From an uncultured bacterium (GTDB lineage Bacteria; Bdellovibrionota_C; UBA2361; SZUA-149; CALKYB01): a DNA stretch of 5,680 bases. The position numbers and the translations under genes were made by a program. The notes under the pieces are model-generated. The model had not been told where the DNA came from. It ran no database searches and saw only the letters and a program-made list of their open reading frames with translations. The stretch covers positions 1-5,680 of the forward strand of contig CALIEE010000327.1 in assembly GCA_938022485.1 (NCBI GenBank), read 5' to 3'. Shown piece after piece: positions 1 through 5,680 of the stretch (position 1 is the first letter of the stretch; each line of letters starts with the position of its first letter).

Positions 1-2
1 GA

Positions 3-92
3 GAGGCTGGTAAGTTAAAAGTAATAAATGAGTTTACTCAGGCCGTTTATCAAAAACAGTTTTTAGAATTGATAGAGGTGAGTGTCGGATGA
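3..92 (+). CDS. C-terminal tail of an unidentified upstream gene (partial)
   Basis: Reading in the frame that ends at TGA 90-92, the sequence is open from the window edge and gives 29 codons ending in ...FLELIEVSVG. The final TGA shares bases with the ATG of the next gene (ATGA at 89-92), the classic arrangement of translationally coupled bacterial genes. The tail is mixed charged and hydrophobic and shows no motif I can assign to a family. Because the next gene looks like a methylglutaconyl-CoA hydratase, an acyl-CoA carboxylase subunit, acyl-CoA dehydrogenase or HMG-CoA lyase would be an expected neighbour, but the visible residues do not identify any of them. The fragment is called coding because of the open frame and the stop/start overlap alone. 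Confidence 0.6.
   Translation, partial: EAGKLKVINEFTQAVYQKQFLELIEVSVG
75..82 (+). promoter_or_regulatory. Ribosome binding site of the enoyl-CoA hydratase gene
   Basis: GAGGTGA (76-82), preceded by A75, is a strong Shine-Dalgarno match about 6 nt upstream of ATG 89. It lies inside the end of the preceding gene, as expected for coupled genes, and supports ATG 89 as the true start. Confidence 0.7.
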
Positions 93-874
93 ATAGCTAT
101 GAAACAATTAAATTAGACAGCCTGGCTGAGAATGTCCTGGAGGTTGTGCTAGGCCGCGAAGGTTCAGCTAATGCGATGAATACGCTTATGTCCAAGGAAT
201 TGAAAAGTGCCTTTCAGTCCTCTGAAGTCAAATCTAGTAGAGCAGTGATTCTGACTGGCTCAGGTTCTAAAGCTTTTTGCGCAGGGGCGGATTTGAAAGA
301 ACGTAATGGAATGGCAATGGATGCTTGGAAGGAACAGCACCATCATTTTGAAGAAGCGATCAAAGCTATATCAAGAGCCCCTGCTCCGGTAATTGCAAAA
401 GTCAATGGCGCAGCCTATGGGGGAGGCCTTGAAATAATCTTAGCCTGTGATTTTGCCTATGCAGTTCCCGAGGTTAGGTTTTGTTTTAGTGAGACTCGCT
501 TAGGGATCATTCCCGGCCTTGGAGGAATATATCGACTGGTTAAAACGGCAGGAGTCAGTGTTGCAAAGGAGATAGTTCTTACCGCAGCTCCTTTTGAATC
601 AGAGCAAGCTTTAGAGTGGGGAGTGGTGAATAAACTAGTTGAAAAGGAAAATATCGATCAAGAGACCCTTCAGTCTGCCAAGAATATTGCTGCTAACGCC
701 CCCTTGGCTTTAAGTGCTGGGAAGGATTTAATAGAGTGTGTGGCTTCTAGAGATCTAGACACTTGGACGGAGCTAGAGTTGAAAGAGTATTATAAACTGG
801 TCGAAAGCGAGGATCGAGCTGAAGGAATTTTAGCATTTAACGAAAAGCGAAAAGCCGAATTTAAGGGATCTTAA
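89..874 (+). CDS. liuC: Enoyl-CoA hydratase/isomerase family protein, probable methylglutaconyl-CoA hydratase
   Basis: A complete 261-residue crotonase-fold protein. The family hydrates or isomerises acyl-CoA thioesters; the AUH/LiuC branch converts 3-methylglutaconyl-CoA to HMG-CoA in leucine and isovalerate breakdown in the cytoplasm. Seen directly: the oxyanion-hole and CoA-binding segment CAGADLKER (residues 64-72), whose LKER ending is typical of the AUH/LiuC branch; the GGGLE segment (111-115) with the first catalytic glutamate Glu115; and SETRLGIIPGLGG (134-146) with the second glutamate Glu135. Both acid/base glutamates of true hydratases are therefore present. The C-terminal EGILAFNEKRKAEFKG also matches the usual AUH/LiuC ending. 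Length is normal. The start is fixed by a strong Shine-Dalgarno and the ATGA overlap with the gene before it, implying one operon. The family call is very secure; the substrate is inferred, and a general short-chain enoyl-CoA hydratase remains possible. The symbol is tentative. Confidence 0.85.
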   Translation: MNSYETIKLDSLAENVLEVVLGREGSANAMNTLMSKELKSAFQSSEVKSSRAVILTGSGSKAFCAGADLKERNGMAMDAWKEQHHHFEEAIKAISRAPAPVIAKVNGAAYGGGLEIILACDFAYAVPEVRFCFSETRLGIIPGLGGIYRLVKTAGVSVAKEIVLTAAPFESEQALEWGVVNKLVEKENIDQETLQSAKNIAANAPLALSAGKDLIECVASRDLDTWTELELKEYYKLVESEDRAEGILAFNEKRKAEFKGS

Positions 875-942
875 ACTCTTCAATTCTTTTCTTGAGCGGG
901 TAGGAGGTTCCGCAGCAGCTAAAAAACGATTGACCCAGGCGC
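875..942. other. Convergent intergenic gap
   Basis: This 68-bp gap separates the 3' ends of the plus-strand hydratase and the minus-strand glycosyltransferase. I see no strong intrinsic terminator. A weak 6-bp AT-rich inverted repeat (TTTAAG/CTTAAA, 860-875, loop GGAT) straddles the hydratase stop and is followed by a pyrimidine-rich stretch (876-893), which might help plus-strand termination. GCGG (896-899) and CCGC (910-913) could form a 4-bp stem, but it is not followed by a T-run on either strand. On the minus strand there is a T6 run (complement of 921-926), but only a poor stem precedes it. Confidence 0.4.
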
Positions 943-2127
943 TTAGGAATTGATGGCGCAGACTATTCTTTCAGTTACTCTATCCCAGTCCAGAGACTTG
1001 GCCCATTCCAAAGCATTCTGCTCTAGTTTGAGCTTGTCTGCAGGATTATTGCAGTAAGCCAATATCGCTTCAGCAATGTCAGATGGATTTTCTCCATCCA
1101 CATTGATTCCAGTTTTGTTGTGTTTGACTGCTTCCGTCTGGCCGCCAATTAAGCCGGAGATCGAGGCCTTGCCACAGGCAGCCGCTTCAATAAAGGAGAT
1201 GCCAAAACCTTCTAGGTCATTATCAACCTCGACAGCGGGCATTATGAAGAGATCAGAAGCACCGTAGAGAGCGACTTTGAGTTCATCGCTTGGGGAGGAT
1301 ATAAATTTGACCTTGTCTCTAACTGACAAACTGGAGGCTAGTTTTTTTAATTCTGCCTTGGTTTCACCTTCACCCGCTATAAGGTATTTTAAATTAGGTA
1401 GTTGATCTTTTAGTAAGGCGATGGCTTCAATTACTCCAGCCTGATTTTTTCTTGGACACAGTCTGCCCAGGGTCAGAAGAATAACATCGTTCTCCTTGAA
1501 ACCATTGTCTCTTTTCCACTTTAGTCCGAGCCTTTTTGAGCTAGCGAAGTCAGCTAGACTTACCCCGGGATTGATGACTGTAATCGTGGTTTGGGCCCCA
1601 GTTTCTTCTACTAAATGTCTCGTATTTTCACTGTTAGCAATAACTAGGTCTGAAATCTCATAAGATTTTTTCATTAAAGCCCTAAGTTGTCGGCTGGTAT
1701 TGCACGCTAGAATTTCTTCGCCATGGGCATAGCAAATAATCTTTAGATTTTTTTTGGCACTATGTTTGAGCGGTATTAAGGCGCTTACCTCTGGGACTGC
1801 ATGTGTGCAGTGGGCACAAAGGCGGCCAAATCTTTTCAGAGCTCTGCCGGCAGCTCTGTTCATCCTGTAGTACCTAGCCAGACTAGATGGTGAGGTAACG
1901 CCCCAGTCATTCATCAAGATGTCTTCACGATAAACGTTTTGAATTCTCGAGTTTTTTTCTTTGACTAGCTGACTATCTGCCTTTTTTATCTCTGAGCTAT
2001 TAAGTTCGTGATAGTCATGGGTGAAGATATCGATAGGATTGGGCCAGCGTCTGCAGACCTCTTTCAACCAGGTCACTGAGCCCCCGAATTCAGGGCTAAA
2101 TCTTTGAGAAATAACTAAGTCACGCAT
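943..2127 (-). CDS. GT4-family (GT-B fold) glycosyltransferase
   Basis: A 394-residue retaining glycosyltransferase of family GT4, which moves a sugar from a nucleotide-sugar donor to a growing glycan or lipid acceptor at the inner face of the membrane. Seen directly (numbered from the chosen start): an N-terminal strand followed by the acceptor-domain loop FSPEFGGS (about 10-17, GG at 15-16), AHGEE (134-138), the linker region ending VINPGVS, the donor-domain GRLCPRKNQ (221-229) whose Arg and Lys normally contact the donor phosphates, IAGEGE (250-255), and EGFGISFIE with the family E-x7-E pair Glu306/Glu314. The style resembles PimB-like mannosyltransferases, but the donor sugar cannot be read. 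The frame extends upstream to a TTG at 2265, but those 46 residues lack family character and would overlap the divergent exporter. ATG 2125-2127 opens directly on the conserved MRDLVISQRF strand, so I use it. The gene stands alone on this strand, convergent with the hydratase and divergent from the exporter operon. Confidence 0.88.
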   Translation of the reverse strand: MRDLVISQRFSPEFGGSVTWLKEVCRRWPNPIDIFTHDYHELNSSEIKKADSQLVKEKNSRIQNVYREDILMNDWGVTSPSSLARYYRMNRAAGRALKRFGRLCAHCTHAVPEVSALIPLKHSAKKNLKIICYAHGEEILACNTSRQLRALMKKSYEISDLVIANSENTRHLVEETGAQTTITVINPGVSLADFASSKRLGLKWKRDNGFKENDVILLTLGRLCPRKNQAGVIEAIALLKDQLPNLKYLIAGEGETKAELKKLASSLSVRDKVKFISSPSDELKVALYGASDLFIMPAVEVDNDLEGFGISFIEAAACGKASISGLIGGQTEAVKHNKTGINVDGENPSDIAEAILAYCNNPADKLKLEQNALEWAKSLDWDRVTERIVCAINS

Positions 2128-2136
2128 CCAACAATG

Positions 2137-2142
2137 CCTTGT
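2137..2142 (-). promoter_or_regulatory. Weak ribosome binding site supporting the glycosyltransferase start at 2127
   Basis: On the minus strand ACAAGG lies 9 nt upstream of ATG 2127. It is a modest Shine-Dalgarno match. Together with the protein alignment argument it favours this ATG over the far-upstream TTG at 2265. Confidence 0.35.
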
Positions 2143-2168
2143 GTAATTTACGAAGCCCTGTGTATAAC
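2139..2168 (+). promoter_or_regulatory. Possible sigma70-type promoter for the ABC exporter operon
   Basis: TTGTGT (2139-2144) and TATAAC (2163-2168, five of six consensus bases) are separated by 18 bp in the divergent gap. Transcription would begin near 2175. That leaves only a very short leader if translation starts at GTG 2189, or about 74 nt if it starts at TTG 2249. This is a motif match by eye only, in AT-rich DNA where chance matches are common. Confidence 0.3.
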
Positions 2169-2185
2169 TACTTAAGAAATAAGTA
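2169..2185. repeat. Short inverted repeat in the divergent promoter region
   Basis: TACTTA (2169-2174) and TAAGTA (2180-2185) form a perfect 6-bp inverted repeat around AGAAA. It sits between the two divergent genes, directly after the candidate plus-strand -10 box. It could be an operator half-site pair or a small hairpin in the 5' leader. At this length chance cannot be excluded. Confidence 0.3.
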
Positions 2186-2188
2186 TCG

Positions 2189-4114
2189 GTGAGACTCCCC
2201 GTCTGCAGTTGTATTTTAACAAAACGTTCGAAACCAAACAAAAATATTTTGGCTGAAGAAAGCAAACCTAAAAGTACCCAGAAGGGAACCCCGGGGAAGT
2301 CTAATAGTTTCCTTGAGGTCTGGCACGGGACCTTAGCGATCCTGCGGAAAGCGGCGCCTGTTAAGAAGTTGGCGCTGATAACTGTTTTACTGACTATTTT
2401 AGCGTCTCTTTTTCAATTAGCAGGGTTGGGCCTGGTTATTCCGGTTTTAAACGGAGTGGTCGATCCAAACCACTATGAAGCTCTACTGAAATCTCCTCCC
2501 TATAGTAGTATTTTAAAGGCTATTCCTTGGGAGTTGGATAATAAGCAGATCTTCGGTTTTATTATCTTTATGGTTTTAGTTTTTGCCTACCTGGAAAATC
2601 TATTTTTGTTCTTGGGTCAGGCTTGGTCTGCTAAACTTTCGACCTTGGTTTCTCACCGTCTACGTTCTCGTGTGACAGAGCGCTATCTAGGATTCGGTAA
2701 AGCCTTCTTTGATCGTTCAAGTCTTGGTGAGTTGCAGGTTCTTCTGACCTCGTTAATCACTCATGTTGGTCAACACCTTCATTTTGTCAGTCAGTTAGTA
2801 GTTAGCCTTTGCTTTTGTGGGGCATTTCTATTGCTGATGGTACTAGTCTCTTGGAAGCTAACCCTGCTAGCTTTCGTGATGCTCCCCCTTACTCACTTTT
2901 GTTCAATTTGGTTAACGGCTAAGCTGAAACGTTCGGCTCAAGGTGAAGTCAACAATATGTTGAATTTTTCAAGCCGTTCGTTGGATGTCCTGCAAAATCT
3001 CACTCTGACCAGACTCTCCGGAATGGAGAAGAAAGAGTTGGAGGGTTTAACCAATATTAGTGACGAGATACGGAGACATGGGGAAAATACAAGGACAAAG
3101 AGATTTCTGATTCCCCGAGTTGTAGATTGTATTAATACGACAGGTATAATTCTTTTGGCCTGTGGAGCTATCTTTATTATTTTTAAGGTAGAGCCTCTCA
3201 GTATAGGTCGACTCTCCGTATTTTTTATCTCTCTGCGGCGCTTTACCAGCTACGTTCAGCAGGCACTAGTTTACTGGAGTAATTGTGTAGCTGGAGTTCC
3301 TCATATGAATAAGGTTCTTGAAGTTTTCTCTGATCAGGATAAGCATATTTTGTTGGAGGGTAGTCGAACTTTGCCTGAGCTGGAAGAGGGAATTAGGTTT
3401 CGAGCTGTAGATTATCAATATCAAGAGGGAAAGCAGGTTTTGTCGGGGATTGACTTGGATATTACTCCTGGAGAAATGCTTGCAATAGTTGGGCCCACCG
3501 GTTCTGGGAAAACGACACTACTAAACCTCATACCTCGCTTTATGGATCCCACTAGTGGAAAAGTTGAGGTTGACGGAGTAGATTTGAAAGATTTGTCTTT
3601 ACCGGAGTGGAGAAAGAAAATTGCTGTTGTTAGCCAATCTTCATTGCTATTTCAGGATTCTCTTCGGAATAATCTTTGCTACGGAACTCAGGGCGTAAGT
3701 GAGGAACAACTTTGGACTGCGCTGGAAAATGCGCAACTTGCTGATTTTGTGAATGAACTGGATCGCAAACTGGATACCAGAATCGGAAAAGAAGGGGTGC
3801 AGCTTTCGGGAGGAGAGCGTCAAAGACTATCGATTGCTAGGGCTATATTAAGGGATCCGGAGATTCTTTTGTTGGATGAAGCTACCAGTGCTCTGGATGC
3901 TGAGACGGAAGATAAGATTCAAAAAGCAGTGGATACTGTTGTGAAAGAGCGCACCGTTATTGTTGTGGCTCACAGGCTGGCAACAGTGGTTAGGGCGGAC
4001 CGAGTCTGTGTGCTTGAAGAGGGTAGGGTGGTTGAGATTGGCTCTCCTGAAGAGCTTAAGGGGACAGGCGGAGTTTTTCAACGTTACTGTGAATTGCAGA
4101 ACCTTATACATTGA
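2189..4114 (+). CDS. ABC exporter (fused membrane and ATPase domains), lipid or lipid-linked glycan flippase type
   Basis: A 641-residue type IV (MsbA/PglK-like) ABC half-transporter that would act as a homodimer in the inner membrane, using ATP to flip or export a lipid-like or lipid-linked substrate. Seen directly: hydrophobic segments near residues 60-82, 120-143, 200-222, 225-243 and 312-332, fitting an exporter transmembrane domain; then a complete nucleotide-binding domain with Walker A GPTGSGKTT (435-443), Q-loop Gln483, signature LSGGERQ (539-545), Walker B ILLLDEA with catalytic Glu564, D-loop SALD, and switch His595. All ATPase residues are intact, so it should be active. The frame has no ATG before residue 128, which is already inside the membrane domain. 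The start must be GTG 2189 or TTG 2249 (621 residues), and neither has a good Shine-Dalgarno. The first 20 residues look non-conserved, so the later start is quite possible. It leads an operon, with the next gene 10 bp downstream. Substrate is inferred from the glycosyltransferase neighbours; a peptide or drug exporter is less likely. Confidence 0.88.
   Translation: MRLPVCSCILTKRSKPNKNILAEESKPKSTQKGTPGKSNSFLEVWHGTLAILRKAAPVKKLALITVLLTILASLFQLAGLGLVIPVLNGVVDPNHYEALLKSPPYSSILKAIPWELDNKQIFGFIIFMVLVFAYLENLFLFLGQAWSAKLSTLVSHRLRSRVTERYLGFGKAFFDRSSLGELQVLLTSLITHVGQHLHFVSQLVVSLCFCGAFLLLMVLVSWKLTLLAFVMLPLTHFCSIWLTAKLKRSAQGEVNNMLNFSSRSLDVLQNLTLTRLSGMEKKELEGLTNISDEIRRHGENTRTKRFLIPRVVDCINTTGIILLACGAIFIIFKVEPLSIGRLSVFFISLRRFTSYVQQALVYWSNCVAGVPHMNKVLEVFSDQDKHILLEGSRTLPELEEGIRFRAVDYQYQEGKQVLSGIDLDITPGEMLAIVGPTGSGKTTLLNLIPRFMDPTSGKVEVDGVDLKDLSLPEWRKKIAVVSQSSLLFQDSLRNNLCYGTQGVSEEQLWTALENAQLADFVNELDRKLDTRIGKEGVQLSGGERQRLSIARAILRDPEILLLDEATSALDAETEDKIQKAVDTVVKERTVIVVAHRLATVVRADRVCVLEEGRVVEIGSPEELKGTGGVFQRYCELQNLIH
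2213..2241 (-). promoter_or_regulatory. Possible sigma70-type promoter for the minus-strand glycosyltransferase
   Basis: On the minus strand TTGTTT (complement of 2236-2241) is followed after 17 bp by TAAAAT (complement of 2213-2218). Transcription would start near 2206, giving a leader of about 80 nt to ATG 2127. The -10 box and spacing are good and the -35 box is poor. It lies inside the exporter frame if that gene starts at GTG 2189, but upstream of it if the TTG at 2249 is used. Confidence 0.3.
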
Positions 4115-4124
4115 CCGGTAGGTA
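4115..4124 (+). promoter_or_regulatory. Short intergenic spacer with weak ribosome binding site
   Basis: The 10-bp spacer between the exporter stop and ATG 4125 contains GGTAGGT, a weak Shine-Dalgarno placed very close to the start. Such tight spacing implies cotranscription and probably translational coupling with the exporter gene. Confidence 0.4.
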
Positions 4125-5243
4125 ATGGGTCCGAAGAATAAGCCAAAGCTTCTTTTTGTCATCCATAGCTTGGTGATAGGTGGTACGGAAAACCTAGTCT
4201 ACCAAATGTCCTGCCAACTTAAAGACAAGTTTGAAATTGGAATATGTTGTCTCGATAAGCAGGGTTTGCTCTGGGAGAAATGCGAGAAGCAGGGCTTTAG
4301 ACTTTACAACCTTAACAGAAAGCCTGGCTTTCAGCCTCAATTAGTGAAGTCGTTAAGAGAGGTTATAAAAGAATTCTCACCAGATATAGTTCATTCACAT
4401 CAATATACTCCTTTCTTTTATGCTTCACTGGCTAAGTTACTTTCGAGATCGAAGGCTAGGTTTATTTTTACGGAACATGGTCGTCATTTTCCGGATGTTG
4501 TCTCTTGGAAGAGAAAACTAGTAAACAAAGCGTTCCGTGTCTTGCCTGATGTAGTAACCGGTGTTTCTCAGTTTACAAAAGATAGGCTTGTTGAAAACGA
4601 AGGTTTTCGTTCCGATTCTATCCAAGTTCTCTACAATGGGATCAATACTGAAGCAAAAAATGAGCATTTAGACCTGAGAGAATATCTGGGTCTGAGCTCG
4701 GATCAAAAGATTATTGGCGTGCTTGGCTCATTGCGTGAGGTAAAAAACCCTCTTTTTGTCCTTAACTCATTGCCAACTGTTCTTGAAAAATATCCTGAGG
4801 CTATCTTAGTTTATATCGGGGATGGAGAGTTAAGAGATGAGGTAAATTCTAAGGCTAAGGAACTAGGTGTTAGTAGTAATGTGAAGTTAGCGGGTAATAT
4901 AGTACCAGCAACTCCATATCTTTCCAGTTTTGACTGTTTTGTGATGGGCTCACTTTCGGAAGCCTGCTCTTTGGCCTTACTTGAGGCTATGTTTGCAGGT
5001 GTTCCTGCTATCGTGAGTGATAGAGGTGGATCACCTGAGCTAGTGGTCGACGGAAAGTATGGACAGGTTGTAGAGTGCGACAATCAACAGGAGCTTTCAA
5101 TTGCGCTAAAGAAGGTTTTGGCTGGAGATGCCTCGATTGATAAAATGGCCTTAGCTGCAAGAAAACGAGTTAAGGAAGAATTTTCCTTTATCGATATGTG
5201 CGCGAAGTATGAGAGACTGTACGGAGGGGGTAAAGGTGTCTGA
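4125..5243 (+). CDS. GT4-family (GT-B fold) glycosyltransferase
   Basis: A 372-residue retaining glycosyltransferase, expected to act at the cytoplasmic face of the membrane on a polysaccharide or glycolipid precursor. Seen directly: an opening strand LLFVIHSLVIGGTENLV (9-25) with the GGTE acceptor-domain loop at 19-22; DIVHSHQY (87-94) and FTEHGRH (115-121) in the N-terminal Rossmann domain; the domain junction VLYNGIN (168-174); donor-domain GSLREVKNP (201-209) with Arg204 and Lys207 in the phosphate-contacting positions; YIGDGEL (230-236); and the family E-x7-E pair Glu279/Glu287 within SEACSLALLEAM. The usual EGFG after the first glutamate is replaced by EACS, a common variant. Length is normal for GT4. 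It is only distantly similar to the minus-strand GT4 upstream, so the two are not a recent duplication. It sits between an ABC exporter and an acyltransferase in a tight operon, which points to surface glycan synthesis. Donor and acceptor sugars are unknown. Confidence 0.9.
   Translation: MGPKNKPKLLFVIHSLVIGGTENLVYQMSCQLKDKFEIGICCLDKQGLLWEKCEKQGFRLYNLNRKPGFQPQLVKSLREVIKEFSPDIVHSHQYTPFFYASLAKLLSRSKARFIFTEHGRHFPDVVSWKRKLVNKAFRVLPDVVTGVSQFTKDRLVENEGFRSDSIQVLYNGINTEAKNEHLDLREYLGLSSDQKIIGVLGSLREVKNPLFVLNSLPTVLEKYPEAILVYIGDGELRDEVNSKAKELGVSSNVKLAGNIVPATPYLSSFDCFVMGSLSEACSLALLEAMFAGVPAIVSDRGGSPELVVDGKYGQVVECDNQQELSIALKKVLAGDASIDKMALAARKRVKEEFSFIDMCAKYERLYGGGKGV
5223..5230 (+). promoter_or_regulatory. 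Strong ribosome binding site of the acyltransferase gene
   Basis: GGAGGGGG lies 5 nt upstream of GTG 5236 (GGAGG core to start, 8 nt), inside the last codons of the glycosyltransferase. It is the clearest Shine-Dalgarno in the right-hand operon and fixes the GTG at 5236 as the start of the next gene. Confidence 0.7.
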
Positions 5244-5680
5244 GTCTATTAAAACTATAGCAAGTTATCTTGCAATAATTCCTGCTTTGATACTTACGGC
5301 TCTAATGCGTCTAATGAGTATTTTTGTTGATCCGGAGCGAAGCTTCCAGTCTTTTTCTCAGTTCCTAGCCCTGGCTCCTGGTCTTTCGGGTAATTATATT
5401 AGAAAAGAATTTTATCGTTTAAATCTAAAAGCTTGTTCTACGAACTCAGTAATTTCTTTTGGAACTATTTTTTCAAGCAGTGAGGCTGAAATAGGAGAGA
5501 ATGTTTATATTGGGCCTTACTCAATAATCGGACGAGCTTCGATCGGGGATGATACTTTGATAGCGAGTCGGGTTAGCTTAATGTCGGGTTTGCGGCAGCA
5601 CAACTATAGTAGAACTGACATTCCGATTAGAGAACAGTCGGGAGAGTTTAAAAAAATTGAAATTGGAAGAGATTGTTGGA
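5236..5680 (+). CDS. Hexapeptide-repeat acyltransferase, 5' part only (runs off the window)
   Basis: Starting at GTG 5236 the frame stays open for 148 codons to the window end. It overlaps the glycosyltransferase stop by 8 bp. The protein opens with a hydrophobic stretch (about residues 7-30, IASYLAIIPALILTALM region) that could be a membrane anchor, followed by FLALAPGLSGNYIRKEFYR (43-61), a segment typical of polysaccharide-locus acetyltransferases. From about residue 84 there are hexapeptide turns (AEIGEN, VYIGPY, SIIGRA, SIGDDT), the signature of the left-handed beta-helix CysE/LacA/LpxA/NodL superfamily. His122 in RQHNY lies where xenobiotic-type acetyltransferases carry the catalytic histidine, and IEIGRDCW resumes the helix. 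The likely role is O-acetylation or other acylation of a sugar, with acetyl-CoA as probable donor; substrate is inferred. The C-terminal coils are missing because the window ends, not because the gene is visibly broken. Confidence 0.85.
   Translation, partial: MSESIKTIASYLAIIPALILTALMRLMSIFVDPERSFQSFSQFLALAPGLSGNYIRKEFYRLNLKACSTNSVISFGTIFSSSEAEIGENVYIGPYSIIGRASIGDDTLIASRVSLMSGLRQHNYSRTDIPIREQSGEFKKIEIGRDCW

Noticed and set aside
860..893. Possible intrinsic terminator after the hydratase gene (TTTAAG/CTTAAA stem then pyrimidine-rich tract)
   Set aside because: The stem is only 6 bp and AT-rich, overlaps the stop codon, and the following tract is interrupted by C and A. It is too weak to call a terminator.
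896..926. GCGG/CCGC stem near an A6 run as a terminator for the minus-strand gene
   Set aside because: On the minus strand the T-run comes before the stem, the wrong order for an intrinsic terminator, and the stem is only 4 bp.
1076..1267. Plus-strand open frame of 63 codons
   Set aside because: It lies wholly antisense to the well-supported glycosyltransferase, has no recognisable domain or Shine-Dalgarno, and its proline/serine-rich product is typical of a shadow frame.
3848..4162. Minus-strand open frame of 104 codons
   Set aside because: It is antisense to the conserved Walker B and H-loop coding region of the exporter and the start of the next gene, with no family features.
4811..5083. 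Minus-strand open frame of 90 codons
   Set aside because: It is antisense to the conserved donor-binding domain of the second glycosyltransferase; its serine/threonine/proline-rich composition marks it as a shadow.
943..5243. The two GT4 genes as a tandem duplication
   Set aside because: They share only family-level motifs and differ in N-terminal loops, motif spacing and sequence around the E-x7-E pair, so they are distant paralogues rather than recent copies.

Overview
The window carries two functional blocks that meet at a convergent gene boundary. On the left (about 1-874, + strand) are the last codons of an unidentified gene and, joined to it by an ATGA overlap, a complete enoyl-CoA hydratase/isomerase family protein. 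It most resembles methylglutaconyl-CoA hydratase (LiuC/AUH type) of leucine/isovalerate catabolism. On the right (about 943-5680) is part of a surface-polysaccharide or glycolipid locus: a minus-strand GT4 glycosyltransferase, a divergently transcribed ABC exporter, a second GT4 glycosyltransferase, and the 5' part of a hexapeptide-repeat (left-handed beta-helix) acyltransferase that runs off the end of the window.

Layout: upstream gene tail (3-92, +), liuC-like CDS (89-874, +), short convergent gap (875-942), GT4 (943-2127, -), divergent regulatory gap (from 2128 to about 2188 or 2248), ABC exporter (start 2189 or 2249, end 4114, +), GT4 (4125-5243, +), acyltransferase (5236-end, +). The three right-hand plus-strand genes are spaced 10 bp apart and then overlap by 8 bp, so they look like one operon. 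A plausible joint role is that the glycosyltransferases add sugars to a lipid-linked acceptor, the acyltransferase decorates a sugar, and the ABC exporter flips or exports the lipid-linked product. That pathway is inferred from family membership and gene order. No sugar, linkage or acceptor can be read from the sequence.

Organism: Shine-Dalgarno-like sites, moderate GC by eye, leucine-degradation-type beta-oxidation chemistry and a chromosomal polysaccharide locus suggest a Gram-negative heterotrophic bacterium. The style of the acyltransferase and GT4 proteins recalls Planctomycetota/Verrucomicrobiota and other exopolysaccharide-rich environmental lineages, but this is a weak impression and no taxonomic marker gene is present. 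I saw no RNA genes, CRISPR array, insertion sequence or long repeat. Nothing here is clearly a new system. The points most worth a second look are the divergent promoter region with its two uncertain starts, the exporter-GT-acyltransferase operon, and the truncated acyltransferase at the right edge.
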